Part shown: positions 1-9,576 of the stretch, piece after piece
Numbering within the stretch: position 1 is the stretch's first letter
Layout: each line of letters begins with the position of its first letter
NCBI GenBank assembly: GCA_963828625.1
Contig: CAWHEX010000004.1
Location: 124,001-188,000, forward strand
Length of the DNA: 64,000 nt
Reading direction: 5' to 3'
DNA from: PALSA-894 sp963828625
Lineage (GTDB): Bacteria; Pseudomonadota; Alphaproteobacteria; Rhizobiales; Xanthobacteraceae
The notes under the pieces: generated by a model
What the model saw: only the letters and a program-made list of their open reading frames with translations
Told to the model about the DNA's origin: nothing
Databases searched by the model: none
Made by a program: the position numbers and the translations under genes

Positions 1-1
1 T

Positions 2-262
2 ACGCGCGCGTTACCGCTCTGCGAATGGCGGACGCTTTTTGCGGAGGCTGGCGTGCCGGCGCCACGCGAGGCGTATTACGACGTGCGCAGTGAGCTTGAG
101 GGCCTGCTCGCGACTTCGTTTCCCGCGCCGGACGACCTCCCGGTGATCCGCAAAATGTTCGAGGACTCGCTTGCCGATGACGGGCTCGGCATGAAGGTGA
201 AGCGCAAGGATGGCAAGCTTCTGATGTCCTACCCGATCGCGGCCTTCGCGGCCGATGTCTGA
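2..262 (+). CDS. SAM-dependent methyltransferase, C-terminal fragment
   Basis: This frame is open from the window edge to the TGA at 260-262, so only the last 86 or so residues are visible. They read ...LPLCEWRTLFAEAGVPAPRE... and end ...LLMSYPIAAFAADV. The 'LPLxEWRxLFxxAGL' element followed by a short beta-rich tail is typical of the C-terminal part of class I SAM methyltransferases of the UbiE/COQ5-like group. The SAM-binding motifs lie upstream of the window, so the substrate cannot be named. The gene faces a minus-strand thioesterase that ends 2 bp beyond its stop. Confidence 0.6.
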   Translation, partial: TRALPLCEWRTLFAEAGVPAPREAYYDVRSELEGLLATSFPAPDDLPVIRKMFEDSLADDGLGMKVKRKDGKLLMSYPIAAFAADV

Positions 263-264
263 GC

Positions 265-709
265 CTAGCTGGACTTGATATCCAGATTGGCGATGGTTGC
301 GAGCGCGACCGCAACCAGCTTCTCCGCGCCATCGATACGGCAGAAAACCTTTGCTTCCACGACGGTGAGCAGCCGGCCGGGCTTTCACGACCTCGGCGCG
401 GCAAGTCAGGCGGTCGCCGGTCGAGGGCGCGACTAGGTTGACCTTGTATTCGGCCGTGATGACGCTGCGCCTCGCACGATCGATCATCGTGCCGGCCGCG
501 GCGGTGGTCGCGTTGTCGACCAGATAGGCGAGCACGCCGCCGTGGAAGAGGCCGTTCTGCTGCAGCACCTCCGGCCTGCGGTCGAGCGCCATCACGACGA
601 CGCCCGGCTCGATCGACACCACCTGCGCGCCGACCAGCTTCGTGAACCCCTGCGACTCGAGCGTGGATTTGATCGCGGCGGCGACGGCCGGGAAGGGCGT
701 GTCGGACAT
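265..709 (-). pseudogene. PaaI-type hot-dog thioesterase (frameshifted)
   Basis: The N-terminal reading frame starts at MSDTPFPAVAAAIKS and carries the hot-dog signature NGLFHGGVLAYLVDNATTA, as in PaaI/YigI acyl-CoA thioesterases, with Asn, His-Gly-Gly and the helix Asp in place. After ...CRAEVVKA the frame breaks. The remainder (LLTVVEAKVFCRIDGAEKL... ending ANLDIKSS) continues in another frame to the stop at 265-267. One extra C within 373-382 explains the break. Restored, the protein would be about 147 residues, normal for the family. It is divergent from azlC, sharing an upstream region of about 130 bp. Substrate unknown. Confidence 0.75.
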
Positions 710-840
710 CGGGTGCTCCCCCTTAACGCCGTGCATTGTGGACGCGCGGTCCGGCGTTGTCATTCCGCCTTGCGCCGCACGCATGCGCACGCCGCCGGGG
801 CATCGATTGCGCGCGCCGCGCCGTCATGGGACAGGGGGGC

Positions 841-1572
841 ATGTCGCTGCCCGCCGCGCCGCCGGTTTCCGTACTGTCAGCCTATCTGGCGGGCTTTCGC
901 GCCACGTGGACCTCGGTATTCAGCTACGTGCTGTTCGGCACCTACATCGGCATCGGTGCGCTCGCGCATGATTTCGGCTTCAGCGTCGTGTGGGCGCTGC
1001 TGTCGACCATCCTGGTGTGGGCGGGGCCGGCGCAGGTGATCCTGATTTCGACACTCGGCGCGGGTGCGAGCCTGTTCGAGGTCGGTGCTGCGGTGGGGCT
1101 GTCGAGCGTGCGTCTCCTGCCGATGGTCGTCGCCATGCTGCCGATGCTGCGGCGGCCGGACATGCCCACGTGGAAGCTTGTGCTGCCGGCGCATTTCACC
1201 GCGGTGAGCATGTGGGTGGAGGCGATGCGGCTCCTGCCGGGCGTGCCGCGCGAGAACCGCGTTTCGTTCTGCAACGGGCTCGGGACCGGCTATGGCATCA
1301 CGGCGATGACCGCGACCGTCGTCGGCTTCTATCTCGCCGCCAAGCTGCCGCCGCTGATGAGCGCCGGGCTGTTGTTTCTCACGCCGCTCGCCTTCCTGAT
1401 GTCCACGCTGCGCAACGGGCGCATGCTGGTGGATCGGCTCGCGCTCGGCTTCGGGCTCGTGCTCGGCCCGCTGTTCGCCGCGTGGCAGATCGGGCTCGAC
1501 TTGATGTGGAGCGGCATCGCGGCCGGAACGGCGGCTTATCTGGTGCACCGCTTCCGCGAGGCGATGCGATGA
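841..1572 (+). CDS. azlC: AzlC-family branched-chain amino-acid exporter subunit
   Basis: This is a 243-residue hydrophobic protein, the usual AzlC length, with about six to seven membrane segments. The AzlC core GLSSVRLLPMVVAMLPML is visible, as is a conserved early stretch GTYIGIGALAHDFGFS. AzlC is the large subunit of a two-component inner-membrane exporter of branched-chain amino acids or their analogues. ATG 841 is preferred because it begins directly at the conserved N-terminus; ATG 826 is an in-frame alternative. The stop overlaps the azlD start (ATGA), so the two are translationally coupled. Confidence 0.85.
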   Translation: MSLPAAPPVSVLSAYLAGFRATWTSVFSYVLFGTYIGIGALAHDFGFSVVWALLSTILVWAGPAQVILISTLGAGASLFEVGAAVGLSSVRLLPMVVAMLPMLRRPDMPTWKLVLPAHFTAVSMWVEAMRLLPGVPRENRVSFCNGLGTGYGITAMTATVVGFYLAAKLPPLMSAGLLFLTPLAFLMSTLRNGRMLVDRLALGFGLVLGPLFAAWQIGLDLMWSGIAAGTAAYLVHRFREAMR

Positions 1573-1918
1573 GCACGTTGTCCGGAGAAATGGCGGCGTA
1601 CCTCGCGCTGATCGTCGCGGGCTTCCTGCCAAGCGAAGTGTGGCGCTGGCTCGGCGTCGTCTTCGCCAGCGGGCTGAGCGAGGATTCCGAGATCGTTGTA
1701 TGGGTGAGGGCGGTCGCGACCGCGATCCTTGCCGGCGTGATCGCCAAGCTCACCATTTTCGCACCCGGCGTGCTCGCGACCGTGCCGACGCCGGTGCGGC
1801 TCGGCGCGGTGGTGGTCGGCTTCCTGGCGTTTCTGCGATCCGCCGCTCGGTGTTCGCCGGCGTGATCGGCGGCGAGATCGCACTAACACTCGGCGCGCTC
1901 CTGTTGGCGGTAGGCTGA
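1569..1918 (+). pseudogene. azlD: AzlD-family exporter small subunit (frameshifted)
   Basis: The start codon overlaps the azlC stop in ATGA at 1569-1572. The protein begins MSTLSGEMAAYLALIVAGF and has the AzlD pattern of four short membrane segments, including WVRAVATAILAGVIAKLTIF and LGAVVVGFLAFL. A single base is missing near 1834-1836. The rest (AIRRSVFAGVIGGEIALTLG...) is in another frame and ends at the TGA at 1916-1918. Restored length is about 116 residues, close to family norms. It should form the exporter together with AzlC. Confidence 0.8.
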
Positions 1919-1930
1919 GCGCTGCGGCGC

Positions 1931-2573
1931 GTGCTTGCTCATCAATCCGAACAGTCGCGCGACACGACCGCGATCGATGATCGCCATCGCGCAGGCCTGC
2001 GCGCGCCGATGTCGAAGTTGTCGGCGCGACCGCGACACGCAGTCCGCCGATGATCGTGACAGCGCAGGCGCTGGCTGAGCTCGGCCGCCGAAGTCGTCGC
2101 GATCGGCGTGCGCGAGGCGGCGCATTACGCTGGCATCATCGTCAGCGCGTTCGGCGATCCGGGTCTCGATGCGTTGCGACGGCAGGTTTCGGTCCCTGTT
2201 GTCGGCATCGCCGAAGCATCCATGCTTGAAGCCGCTGCTGACGGCCGCCGGTTCGGCATCGCGACAACGACGCCGGAGCTTGCCGCAGCGATCGAAAGCC
2301 GCGTCCGCGATCTTGGTCTTGCGCCGCGCTACACCGGCATCAGGCTCACGCCCGGCGATCCGGTCGCGCTCACCGCGGATGCGGCGCGGCTGGAGGAAAG
2401 CCTGCGTCAGGCCGTGCGCCGAATGTTTCGAAATCGACGGCGCCGAGACCGTCATCATCGGAGGCGGCCCGCTCGGTCAGGCCGCGATCGCGCTCGCGGC
2501 GGCATTCGACCGGCCGGTCATCGCGCCGATCCCGGCGGCGATGCGGCGTCTGATGCGAATGATCGGGCCGTGA
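1931..2573 (+). pseudogene. Asp/Glu/hydantoin racemase family protein (multiple frameshifts)
   Basis: The frames together give a racemase of the Asp/Glu/hydantoin superfamily. There is an LINPNS-like start near 1936-1955, then AHYAGIIVSAFGDPGLDALR, PVVGIAEASMLEAA and, after another shift near 2420, ETVIIGGGPLGQAAIALAAA with PVIAPIPAAMRRL at the C-terminus. At least three 1-nt shifts lie between about 1935 and 2425. This is the most damaged gene of the area. It sits between azlCD and a tricarboxylate-type binding protein, which suggests a role in amino-acid or hydantoin metabolism, but the substrate cannot be read from the sequence. The start is approximate. Confidence 0.65.
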
Positions 2574-2585
2574 GACGCGCCGGCC

Positions 2586-3557
2586 TTATTGTTTGGCGAG
2601 TCCGAGATCGCTGAGAACGTCTCGAGTGGATGTCGCGAAGCTGAGCGCGAACTCGCGTGCTTTTTCGGGGCCGGACCATGACGGATTGAAGCCACGGTCT
2701 TTCAGGGGGTTCTGCACTTCCGGCGTCGCATGCGCCTTGGCACCTGCGGCGACCAGGCGAGCCTTCACCTCGGCGGGCAGGTTCTTCGGCGCGACGAGCG
2801 CGAACCAGTTGCTGAACGACCAGTTGACGCCCAGCTCCTTCAAGGTTGGCACATCCGGGAAGGCGGGCGAGCGCTGTTCGGACATCAGTGCGAGGATCTT
2901 CACGCGGCCGCCGTCGGCGAGCGACTTCGCCTCGCCGGGCGAGCCCGAGAAGGTCGTGATGCCGCCCGCCATCACCTCCTGCAACGCGGGCGCGCCGCCC
3001 TGGCTCGGCACCCAGCGCACTTGATCCGCGCCGACGCCCGCCGCCTTGCCGAGCCCCGCGATGGCGATGTGCCACGAGCCGCCGGTGCCGGCGCCTGACG
3101 CCGTGAACGTGTTCTTTGGGCTGCTTTTTACGGCCGCGAGGAACTCGGCGGCGGTTTTGTACGGCGAGTTCGATTTCACCGTGATGCCGGCAGGGAAGTT
3201 CAGGACAGTCGAGATGATGTCGTAGGTGTCGGGCGTGATGTCGGAGAGGCCGGTGGTCTTGAGATAGGCGATTTCCGACGTCGCCAGCCCGATCGTGTAG
3301 CCGTCCGGCGTCGCGGACGCGATGGCGTAATGGCCGGTGACGCCGTTGCCGCCGGTGCGGTTGATAACGTTCACCGGAACACCAAGCTCGCGTTCAAGCG
3401 CATGACCCATCAGCCGCGCGGCGAAGTCGGCACCGCCGCCGGCAGCCCACGGGACAATCAGGGTGATCGGCCGGTCGGGGTATTTCTGTGCGGTGGCCGG
3501 GACGGCCAGCAGCGAACTCAAAATCGCGGCAGCGAGCAATCCGCGGCGCATCAACAT
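2586..3557 (-). CDS. Bug-family tripartite tricarboxylate transporter substrate-binding protein
   Basis: This is an intact 323-residue periplasmic binding protein with a Sec signal peptide (MLMRRGLLAAAILSSLLAVPATAQ). It is followed by the family hallmark YPDRPITLIVPWAAGGGAD and later ATPDGYTIGL and PDVPTLKELG. Bug/TctC proteins bind carboxylates or related small ligands for the TctAB permease. No permease lies next to it, so it is an orphan here; a complete system with its own TctC lies at 8-11 kb. It is convergent with the racemase gene, 13 bp apart. The ATG is preceded by a purine-rich stretch (aggagacg). Ligand unknown. Confidence 0.9.
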   Translation of the reverse strand: MLMRRGLLAAAILSSLLAVPATAQKYPDRPITLIVPWAAGGGADFAARLMGHALERELGVPVNVINRTGGNGVTGHYAIASATPDGYTIGLATSEIAYLKTTGLSDITPDTYDIISTVLNFPAGITVKSNSPYKTAAEFLAAVKSSPKNTFTASGAGTGGSWHIAIAGLGKAAGVGADQVRWVPSQGGAPALQEVMAGGITTFSGSPGEAKSLADGGRVKILALMSEQRSPAFPDVPTLKELGVNWSFSNWFALVAPKNLPAEVKARLVAAGAKAHATPEVQNPLKDRGFNPSWSGPEKAREFALSFATSTRDVLSDLGLAKQ

Positions 3558-3650
3558 CGGTCGTCTCCTTGGCTTATTTTACGGCGAGCGTAACCCCCGC
3601 CTCGTGCCGTCGCAATCAACGAGCGGTTGGTGCGACCATCTGCGGCGTTA

Positions 3651-4073
3651 TCAGCGCAGCGCCGCCGAAAGCTTGAGCGCCTGATCGGAGAGCACCGAGG
3701 ATTCTTCCTTCATGCTCGCGGGCGGCTTCATCGGCACGCCCTCCTTGCGGGGGATGACGTGGACATGGAGGTGAAACACCACCTGTCCGCCGGCGCTCTC
3801 GTTGAATTGCTGGATCGTAACGCCGTCGCCGTTGAACACCTTCATGCCGGCCTTGGCGATCTTCTGCGCGACCTGCATCACGTGCGCGAGATCGGCGGGA
3901 TCGACGTCGAGCAGATTGCGCGCGGGCGCCTTCGGAAGCACCAGCGTGTGGCCGGGCGCGCGGGGCATGATGTCGAGAAAGGCGAACGCCTTCTCGTCTT
4001 CGTAAACCTTGTGACAGGGCAGCTCGCCGCGAAGGATCTTCGCGAAGATGTTGTTCGGATCGTAACTCGGCAT
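3651..4073 (-). CDS. HIT-family nucleotide hydrolase/transferase
   Basis: The 140-residue protein carries the histidine triad HLHVHVIP (HxHxH) near residue 103, preceded by the conserved NxxxGQxVxHxH context (FNESAGGQVVFHLHVHVIP). It also has the N-terminal IFAKILRGELPCHKVYED typical of the Hint/HinT branch. These small cytosolic enzymes hydrolyse nucleotide phosphoramidates and similar adducts. The length is normal and the frame intact. It is followed on the same strand by nothing close; upstream (4.1 kb) is the FemAB-like gene in the same direction, 35 bp away. Confidence 0.92.
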   Translation of the reverse strand: MPSYDPNNIFAKILRGELPCHKVYEDEKAFAFLDIMPRAPGHTLVLPKAPARNLLDVDPADLAHVMQVAQKIAKAGMKVFNGDGVTIQQFNESAGGQVVFHLHVHVIPRKEGVPMKPPASMKEESSVLSDQALKLSAALR

Positions 4074-4108
4074 CGCGATTTTGTCCTTCTACGGGGTCTG
4101 CTCGAATA

Positions 4109-5288
4109 TCAGATCCTTGCGGAACGGTCCCGGGCGGACAGCTCCGCGCCCGCGGCCTCCACATAGGCGCGCTCGCGCTTGAGATAGTCGGCGATCGCGC
4201 GCCGCAGCGCCGGATCGGCGATGTAATGCGCCGAATAGGTCGTCACCGGCATGTAGCCGCGGGCGAGCTTGTGTTCGCCCTGTGCGCCGGCCTCGACCCG
4301 CTGCAGCTTGTTCTGGATCGCGAAATCAATGGCCTGGTAGTAGCAGAGCTCGAAATGCAGGAACGGGTGATGCTCGACCGCGCCCCAGTGGCGGCCGTAG
4401 AGCGTGTCGCCGCCGATGAAGTTGATCGCGCCGGCGATGTAGCGTCCGGCGCGCTTGGCCATCACCAGCAGCGACCTTGTCGGCCATGCGTCTGGCCGAT
4501 CAGCGAATAGAACTCGCGCGTGAGATAAGGCCGGCCCCATTTGCGCGAGCCGGTCTCCATGTAGAACGCGAAGAAGTGCGTCCCAGGCGTCTTCGGTCAG
4601 GTCCTTGCCGGTGAGCCAGTGCACCGTCGATGCCGTTCGCAAGCGCATCGCGCCGCTCGCGCTTGATCGTCTTGCGCTTGCGCGCGGCGAGCGCATCGAG
4701 GAAATCGTCGAACGTCGCGTAGCTCGCGTTCTCCCAATGGAATTGCTGGTCGGTGCGCTTGAGGAAGCCGAACTCGCCGAGCACGCGCTGCTCGCTCTCC
4801 GGCGCGAAGGTGACATGCACCGAGGAGGCGTCGCGCAGCTGGCAAGCTCGATGAGGCCGCTCGCCAAGCCCTGCCGGATGCCGTCGGCTTGTCGCCGGCA
4901 GGCACCAGCAGCCGCCGTCCGGTCGCGGGCGTGAACGGCACCGAGACCTGCACCTTCGGGTAATACGAACCGCCCGCGCGCTCGTAGGCTTCCGCCCAGC
5001 CGGCGTCGAAGACGTATTCGCCGCGCGAGTGCGATTTCAGATAGGCAGGGCACGGCGCCCAGCACCGCGCCTTCGGGCGTCTCGGCGATGAGATGCTGCG
5101 GCTGCCAGCCGGTCCGCGCCGTGGCGGAGCCCGAGGCTTCCAAGGCGGACAGAAAATCGTGTGAAATGAATGGGTTATAGGCCGTCCTCTTGAGAATTTG
5201 ATCCAGCCGGATTGGCGCACGCATCCCACGCGGCCGCCGGGATATCGGCGATCGCCGGAACGACGCGGATGCGCAGGTCGTCGGTCAT
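4109..5288 (-). pseudogene. FemAB-like / GNAT peptidogalycan biosynthesis-type protein (DUF482), frameshifted
   Basis: The pieces in three frames add up to a protein of about 390 residues that looks like the DUF482 FemAB-like acyltransferases. They are NPFISHDFLSALEASGSA, YFDAGWAEAYERAGGSYYP-like text, VHVTFAPESEQRVLGEFGFL with DQQFHWENASYATFDDFLDAL, and GGDTLYGRHWGAVEHHPFLH followed by FELCYYQAIDFAIQNKL and GEHKLARGYMPVTTYSAHY. The start is the ATG at 5286-5288 (MTDDLRIRVVPAIADIPA) and the stop is at 4109. At least four 1-nt shifts are present. The restored order is uninterrupted, so the damage is consistent with sequence error. The biochemical role of the family is not established. Confidence 0.75.
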
Positions 5289-5297
5289 GCGCTGAGT

Positions 5298-6046
5298 TTA
5301 CGGCCTGAAGCCCTCGAAAATCATCTGGTCTGCCCAGCGTCCTGCCTGCTTGCGGTCTTCTTCGCGTGCGCACCGTCCAGGTCAGCAGCGGCAGGCCGAA
5401 GATATGGCGCGCAATGAGCGGAGCCGGCGAGGGCAGGTCCTTCACCCGGTAGGCGAGAAATGCGGGCGCGACCGGAACGCATGCAGCAGGAAACGCGAGC
5501 GAGCGCTTGCGGCGTGCGGAAAGCTCGTCCCATTCCGAGTCGCTGTAGTGGCGCTCCGCCACGATGCCGCGCGGCAGACCGGGCGCGAGCTCGCGCAGCG
5601 CCGCGATGGGGCCCGGATCGAACGACATCAGCGGCGCCGGCCCGGCGTAGGATTTCAGCACCTCGGCCGCGCGCGCCGCGAGGCGGTTGTCGCCGTCGAA
5701 CCGGCTTTTCAGCTCGATCACCAGCGGCGTGCGCCCGGCGACGAGAGTCGCAGAGCTCGCCGAGCGTCAGCATGCGGTCGGACGTGTTCTTGAACGGGAC
5801 TTCGCTTCAGTCCCGCGGCGGTCATGGCGGCGAGCCTGCGCGTGCCGCGTGAGGCGGCCGAGCGCAAAGTCGTGATGCACCATGGCCTCGCCGTCGGCAG
5901 GTGATCTGCAGGTCGCACTCGATGGAATAGCCGCCGGCGATCGCGGCCTGGAAGGCGGAGGCGGTGTTCTCGATCACGCCGTTGGCGGCATCGTGCAGCC
6001 CGCGATGCGCGACCGGTCGAGCGGTCAGCCAGTCGAGGCCGGGCAT
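5298..6046 (-). pseudogene. Glycerophosphodiester phosphodiesterase family protein (frameshifted)
   Basis: The N-terminus MPGLDWLTARPVAHRGLHD contains the GDPD AHRG signature, followed by NGVIENTASAFQAAIAGG and YSIECDLQIT, which carry the usual metal-binding Glu-Asn and ExD motifs. The frame then breaks repeatedly. Later parts are recognisable as LGELCDS, PLVIELKSRFDGDNRLA, PLMSFDPGPIAALRELAP and the end WADQMIFEGFRP with a TAA at 5298-5300. Restored length is about 249 residues, normal for UgpQ-like enzymes, which cleave glycerophosphodiesters to glycerol-3-phosphate and an alcohol. It lies in the same direction as the ridA-like gene upstream and the FemAB-like gene 9 bp downstream, suggesting one transcript. 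Confidence 0.8.
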
Positions 6047-6066
6047 CGGGCGGGCAAGGCGGCGGT

Positions 6067-6542
6067 TCAGGAGACTTCGAACATGCCTTCGACCTCGACC
6101 GCGGCATCGATCGGCAGCACGGCGACGCCGATGGTGGTGCGGGCGTGGCGGCCCTTGTCGCCGAAGGCCGTGACCATCAGGTCGGACGCGCCGTTCATGA
6201 CCTTCGGGCCGTCGAGGAAGTCCGGCGTCGGCGTTGATGAAGCCGCCGAGGCGCACCACGCGCTGGACCTTGTCGAGATCGCCGAGCGCGGCCTTGAGCT
6301 GGGCGAGCAGGTTGATGGCGCAGGCGCGCGCCGCCTTCTGCGCCGTCCTCGATCGAGACACGCGCCGCCGAGCTTGCCTTGGCCGCGACGAGCTTGCCGT
6401 CGGCGATCGAAGCAGAGCTGGCCGGACACGACCAGCAGGTTGCCGGTGCGGACGAAAGGCACGTAATTCGCGACCGGCGCGGCCGGGGTGCGGCAGCGTG
6501 ATGCCAAGGTCCGCAAGCTTCTTTTCAACCGTTCCCGGCCAT
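6067..6542 (-). pseudogene. RidA / YjgF-family protein (frameshifted)
   Basis: The restored order is MAGTVEKKLADLGITLP, VANYVPFVRTGNLLVVSGQ, GKLGGG-type text, ARACAINLLAQLKAALGDLD, KVQRVVRLGGFINADAGF, DGPKVMNGASDLMVTAFGDKG and RHARTTIGVAVLPIDAAVEV ending EGMFEVS. This is the Rid subgroup often labelled YjgH or TdcF-like. Characterised RidA enzymes deaminate reactive enamine/imine intermediates. The Arg-Thr in 'GRHARTTIGVAVLP' is the expected carboxylate-binding Arg. At least four 1-nt shifts lie in 6220-6420. Restored length is about 158 residues. Start codon ATG 6540-6542. Confidence 0.78.
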
Positions 6543-6694
6543 CAATCTCGCCTCCACTGCTGTGCGGAACCGAGTTTTGGCCGAACGGCCGCTGTTCCGC
6601 CTTGCAAGCGCGATCATGGAGAGCTCGCAGGATCGCAGTTGCGGCGCACGCAACCCACCACTATGTTCCGCGCGCTGATTTGCAGGAGAACGAA

Positions 6695-7570
6695 ATGATT
6701 GCAGTTAAGCCCGTCCGCCTTGGTTTTGTCGCACTGTTGGCCTGCGCGCGGAGCACTCGCGGCGCACAGTGCGGCGAATGCCCAGGGCGCGGCCGGCGCG
6801 CCCGTCAAGCTTGCGCCGCATCGTCGCGATCTACGACCTGAAGCTGACCAGCTCGCGCGGCAAGCGTGCGCTGAAATCGGTGCGCGGCCGCATCGTGTAC
6901 GATTTCTCCGGCAGCGCCTGCGAGGGCTATGCGCTGCAATTCCGCCAGGTGTCCGAACTCGACAGCGGCGAAGGCAAGGTTGCGCTCAGCGATCTGCGCA
7001 CCACGACCTGGGAGGAGGCGGAGGGCAAGAGCTTCCGCTTCAAGTCGCAGAACTTCATGGACCGAAGCAGATCGGCGACGGTCGACGGGCAGGCGGAACG
7101 CGGCAGAGAGCAGCTGTCGCGGTGAAACTCAGCAAGCCCGAGACGAAGAAGTTCGACGCCGGCACGGTGGTGTTTCCGACCGAGCACATGCGCCGCTGAT
7201 CGCAGCGGCACGCGAGGGCAAGACATTGCTCGAGGTCGCGGTCTACGACGGCTCGGAGACGGGCGAGAAGATCTACGAGACGCTCTCGGTGATCGGAAAG
7301 CCATCGATCCCGGACAAGAAGCCGGAAGACGCGGAAGCGGAGAAGGACACGCTCGCGGGCCTCGCGCGCTGGCCGGTGACGATCAGCTATTTCGACAAGA
7401 CGGAAAAGAAGGCCGACGATCAGCCGGGCGAGCAGACGCCGGTCTACGCGATCACGTTCGAGATGTACGAGAACGGCGTCTCGCGCGCACTGCGGCTCGA
7501 CTACGGCGATTTCGTCATCGACGGCAAGATCAGCTCGCTGGAAGTGAAGAGCGAGAAGGGCTGCAAGTAG
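6695..7570 (+). pseudogene. eipB: EipB-like periplasmic envelope-integrity protein (DUF1849), frameshifted
   Basis: ATG 6695 follows an AGGAGA ribosome-binding site. The pieces give a signal peptide (MIAVKPVRLGFVALLA...), YDLKLTSSRGKRALKSVRGR, IVYDFSGSACEGYALQFRQV, TTWEEAEGKSFRFKSQNFMD, AVKLSKPETKKFDAGTVVFP, TLLEVAVYDGSETGEKIYET and ITFEMYENGVSRALRLDYGD, ending SEKGCK. This matches DUF1849/EipB, a periplasmic beta-spiral protein needed for envelope integrity in Brucella. The two cysteines near the ends (SACEGY and EKGCK) correspond to the conserved disulfide pair of the family. Net frame is restored after at least three shifts between about 6755 and 7200. Restored length is about 291 residues. 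Confidence 0.8.
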
Positions 7571-7738
7571 CAGCTTCTTGCGCGGCTCGGCGGCGCGTGT
7601 TCTCGGTGCCTCCGCATTCGGATTGACGTACTTCCGTAGGCACAAACAAGCCCACATCAAATCACGATTGTGCCGCGTTTTCGGCCGACTTCCCGGGCTG
7701 AGTCCGATGGTCTCAGTATGAGTATCGGGGAGTGTGTG

Positions 7739-7957
7739 ATGAACGACGATTTCATCTATATCGAGCCGCGCCAGGATGCGGTCATGCAGTGTGGTGATCT
7801 CACAATCGCCTGCCGCACGGTGCCTGAGGCCTACCTGATGTGGGCGCAGCTCGAGCTCGACGAGAAAGAGCGCGCGGTCATTCAGGTCGGCGAGGAAACC
7901 TTCGACATCTCGGCGATCCGCCGTTTGCGCTACGAGCGCGTGCCGCAGGCCGCCTGA
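7739..7957 (+). CDS. Small hypothetical protein
   Basis: This 72-residue protein starts MNDDFIYIEPRQDAVMQCGD and ends YERVPQAA. The ATG at 7739 is chosen over the in-frame ATG 7718 because a GGGGAG lies about 8 nt upstream of 7739. It is acidic, soluble and has a single Cys, with no recognised domain. The gene is monocistronic, between the EipB-like gene and the convergent TctA gene. I cannot assign a function. Confidence 0.65.
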   Translation: MNDDFIYIEPRQDAVMQCGDLTIACRTVPEAYLMWAQLELDEKERAVIQVGEETFDISAIRRLRYERVPQAA

Positions 7958-8055
7958 TCTGGCGGAGCGCGAGCTCTCCCGTTCCTCGCCACTCTCGATG
8001 GCGTCATTCGGAGAGATCAGTTCGCCCGAGTCGAAACGAGAAATCGTGCAGGCAG

Positions 8056-9576
8056 TCAGAAGTCCGGCTCTGCTTCCTGCACGACGCGCTTGTGGTGGCG
8101 CAGATGCTGCCACACCGCAAAGCCGACTGACAGCGCGGCTGCGAGCAGCAGCCCGCCGGAGATCGGCCGCGTGAGGAAGAGCCACGGATTTGCGTCCGTC
8201 ATGATCGCGCGCACCAGATTGATTTCGATCTGATCGCCGAGGATGAGGCCGAGGATCAGCGGTGCGAGCGGGAAGCCGAGCTTGACCAGCCCGTAGCCGA
8301 CCACACCGAACAGCAGCAGCACATAGACGCTCTGCATGGTGTTGTTGAGCGCATAGGCGCCGATCACACACAGCACCAGCACGACCGGCGCCAGCATGGC
8401 GAGCGGAACACGGGTAATCCGCAGCAGGAACATCGCGCCGACTGCGAGGATCAGCACCATGATCGGATGGGCGAGGATGTACGCCGCGTAGATGCCGTAG
8501 GCGATGTCCGGATGCTGCGAGACGAACAGCGGCCCGGATTGGATGCCGTGGATCGTCATCGCGCCGATCATGACCGCGGTGACGGCATCGCCCGGAATGC
8601 CGAACGCCATGATGGTGACGAGCGATCCGCCCACGTTGGCGTTGTTCGAGGATTCCGACGCGATGATGCCTTCCGGCGCGCCGCTGCCGAACTTCTCCGG
8701 ATTCCGGGAGAATTTCTTGGCCTGGTCGTAGGCCATCACGCTCGCCGCGCTGCCGCCGATCGCCGGCAGAATGCCGATGATTAGCCCGACGATGGTGGAC
8801 CACAGCAGCAGAAACGGACGGCCGAGGATTTCGCCAATGACTTTCAGATGAGACACGGACAGCGCGGGAGCGCCCTGGGCGGTTTCCGCCGCACCGGACG
8901 CGTTCCGCTTTTCCACGTCGGCCATGATCTGCGAGAACGCGAAGATTCCGATCAGGACCGGCAGGAACGGAAAGCCGGCGCTCAACAACTCGGACCCATA
9001 GGTGAAGCGCGGGACGCCGCCGATCGGGTCGGTGCCGATCACGGTGATCAGCAGCCCGATCCCGGTCGAGATGAGGCCCTTCACCATCGAGGATTCGACC
9101 AGGCCGGCGACCATCGCCATCGCCAGGACAAACAGGGAGAAGAATTCCCACGGCCCGAACTCGAGCGCGATCGAGGCGAGGGGGCCGGTGACGAAAATCA
9201 GGAACAGACCGCCCAGCAGGCCGCCGAAAAACGAAGCCCAGATCCCGAGCCAGAGCGCACGGCCCGGCTCGCCGTTGCGCGCCATCGGAAAGCCGTCGAA
9301 CGTTGTGGCGATCGCCGAAGGCGTACCCGGGATGCCGAGCAGGCAGGCGGTGACCAGACCGCCCGCGGAGCCGCCGACATAGACGCCGGTCATCGCGGCC
9401 AGTCCCTGCAGCGGATCGAGCCCGAAGGTGAACGGCAGCACAACGATGATGGTCATCGTGATGGTGACGCCCGGCAGCGCGCCACCGACCACACCGGCCA
9501 GCGTGCCGAAGAACAGCGGCAGCAGATATTTCCACTGCGCGATGGTGAGGAGGCCGTTGCCGAGCAGCTCGAACAT
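8056..9576 (-). CDS. tctA: TctA-type large permease subunit of a tripartite tricarboxylate transporter
   Basis: The 506-residue, strongly hydrophobic protein has about 11-12 membrane segments. It carries the TctA signatures GALPGVTITMTIIVVLPFTF, YVGGSAGGLVTACLLGIPGT and, in the second half, GILPAIGGSAASVMAYDQAK with EGIIASESSNNANVGGSLV. These glycine-rich re-entrant motifs are diagnostic of the family. It is the main translocating subunit, using an ion gradient to import a carboxylate delivered by TctC. Its start codon directly abuts the tctB stop (TAG ATG), indicating translational coupling. Intact, normal length. Confidence 0.95.
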   Translation of the reverse strand: MFELLGNGLLTIAQWKYLLPLFFGTLAGVVGGALPGVTITMTIIVVLPFTFGLDPLQGLAAMTGVYVGGSAGGLVTACLLGIPGTPSAIATTFDGFPMARNGEPGRALWLGIWASFFGGLLGGLFLIFVTGPLASIALEFGPWEFFSLFVLAMAMVAGLVESSMVKGLISTGIGLLITVIGTDPIGGVPRFTYGSELLSAGFPFLPVLIGIFAFSQIMADVEKRNASGAAETAQGAPALSVSHLKVIGEILGRPFLLLWSTIVGLIIGILPAIGGSAASVMAYDQAKKFSRNPEKFGSGAPEGIIASESSNNANVGGSLVTIMAFGIPGDAVTAVMIGAMTIHGIQSGPLFVSQHPDIAYGIYAAYILAHPIMVLILAVGAMFLLRITRVPLAMLAPVVLVLCVIGAYALNNTMQSVYVLLLFGVVGYGLVKLGFPLAPLILGLILGDQIEINLVRAIMTDANPWLFLTRPISGGLLLAAALSVGFAVWQHLRHHKRVVQEAEPDF

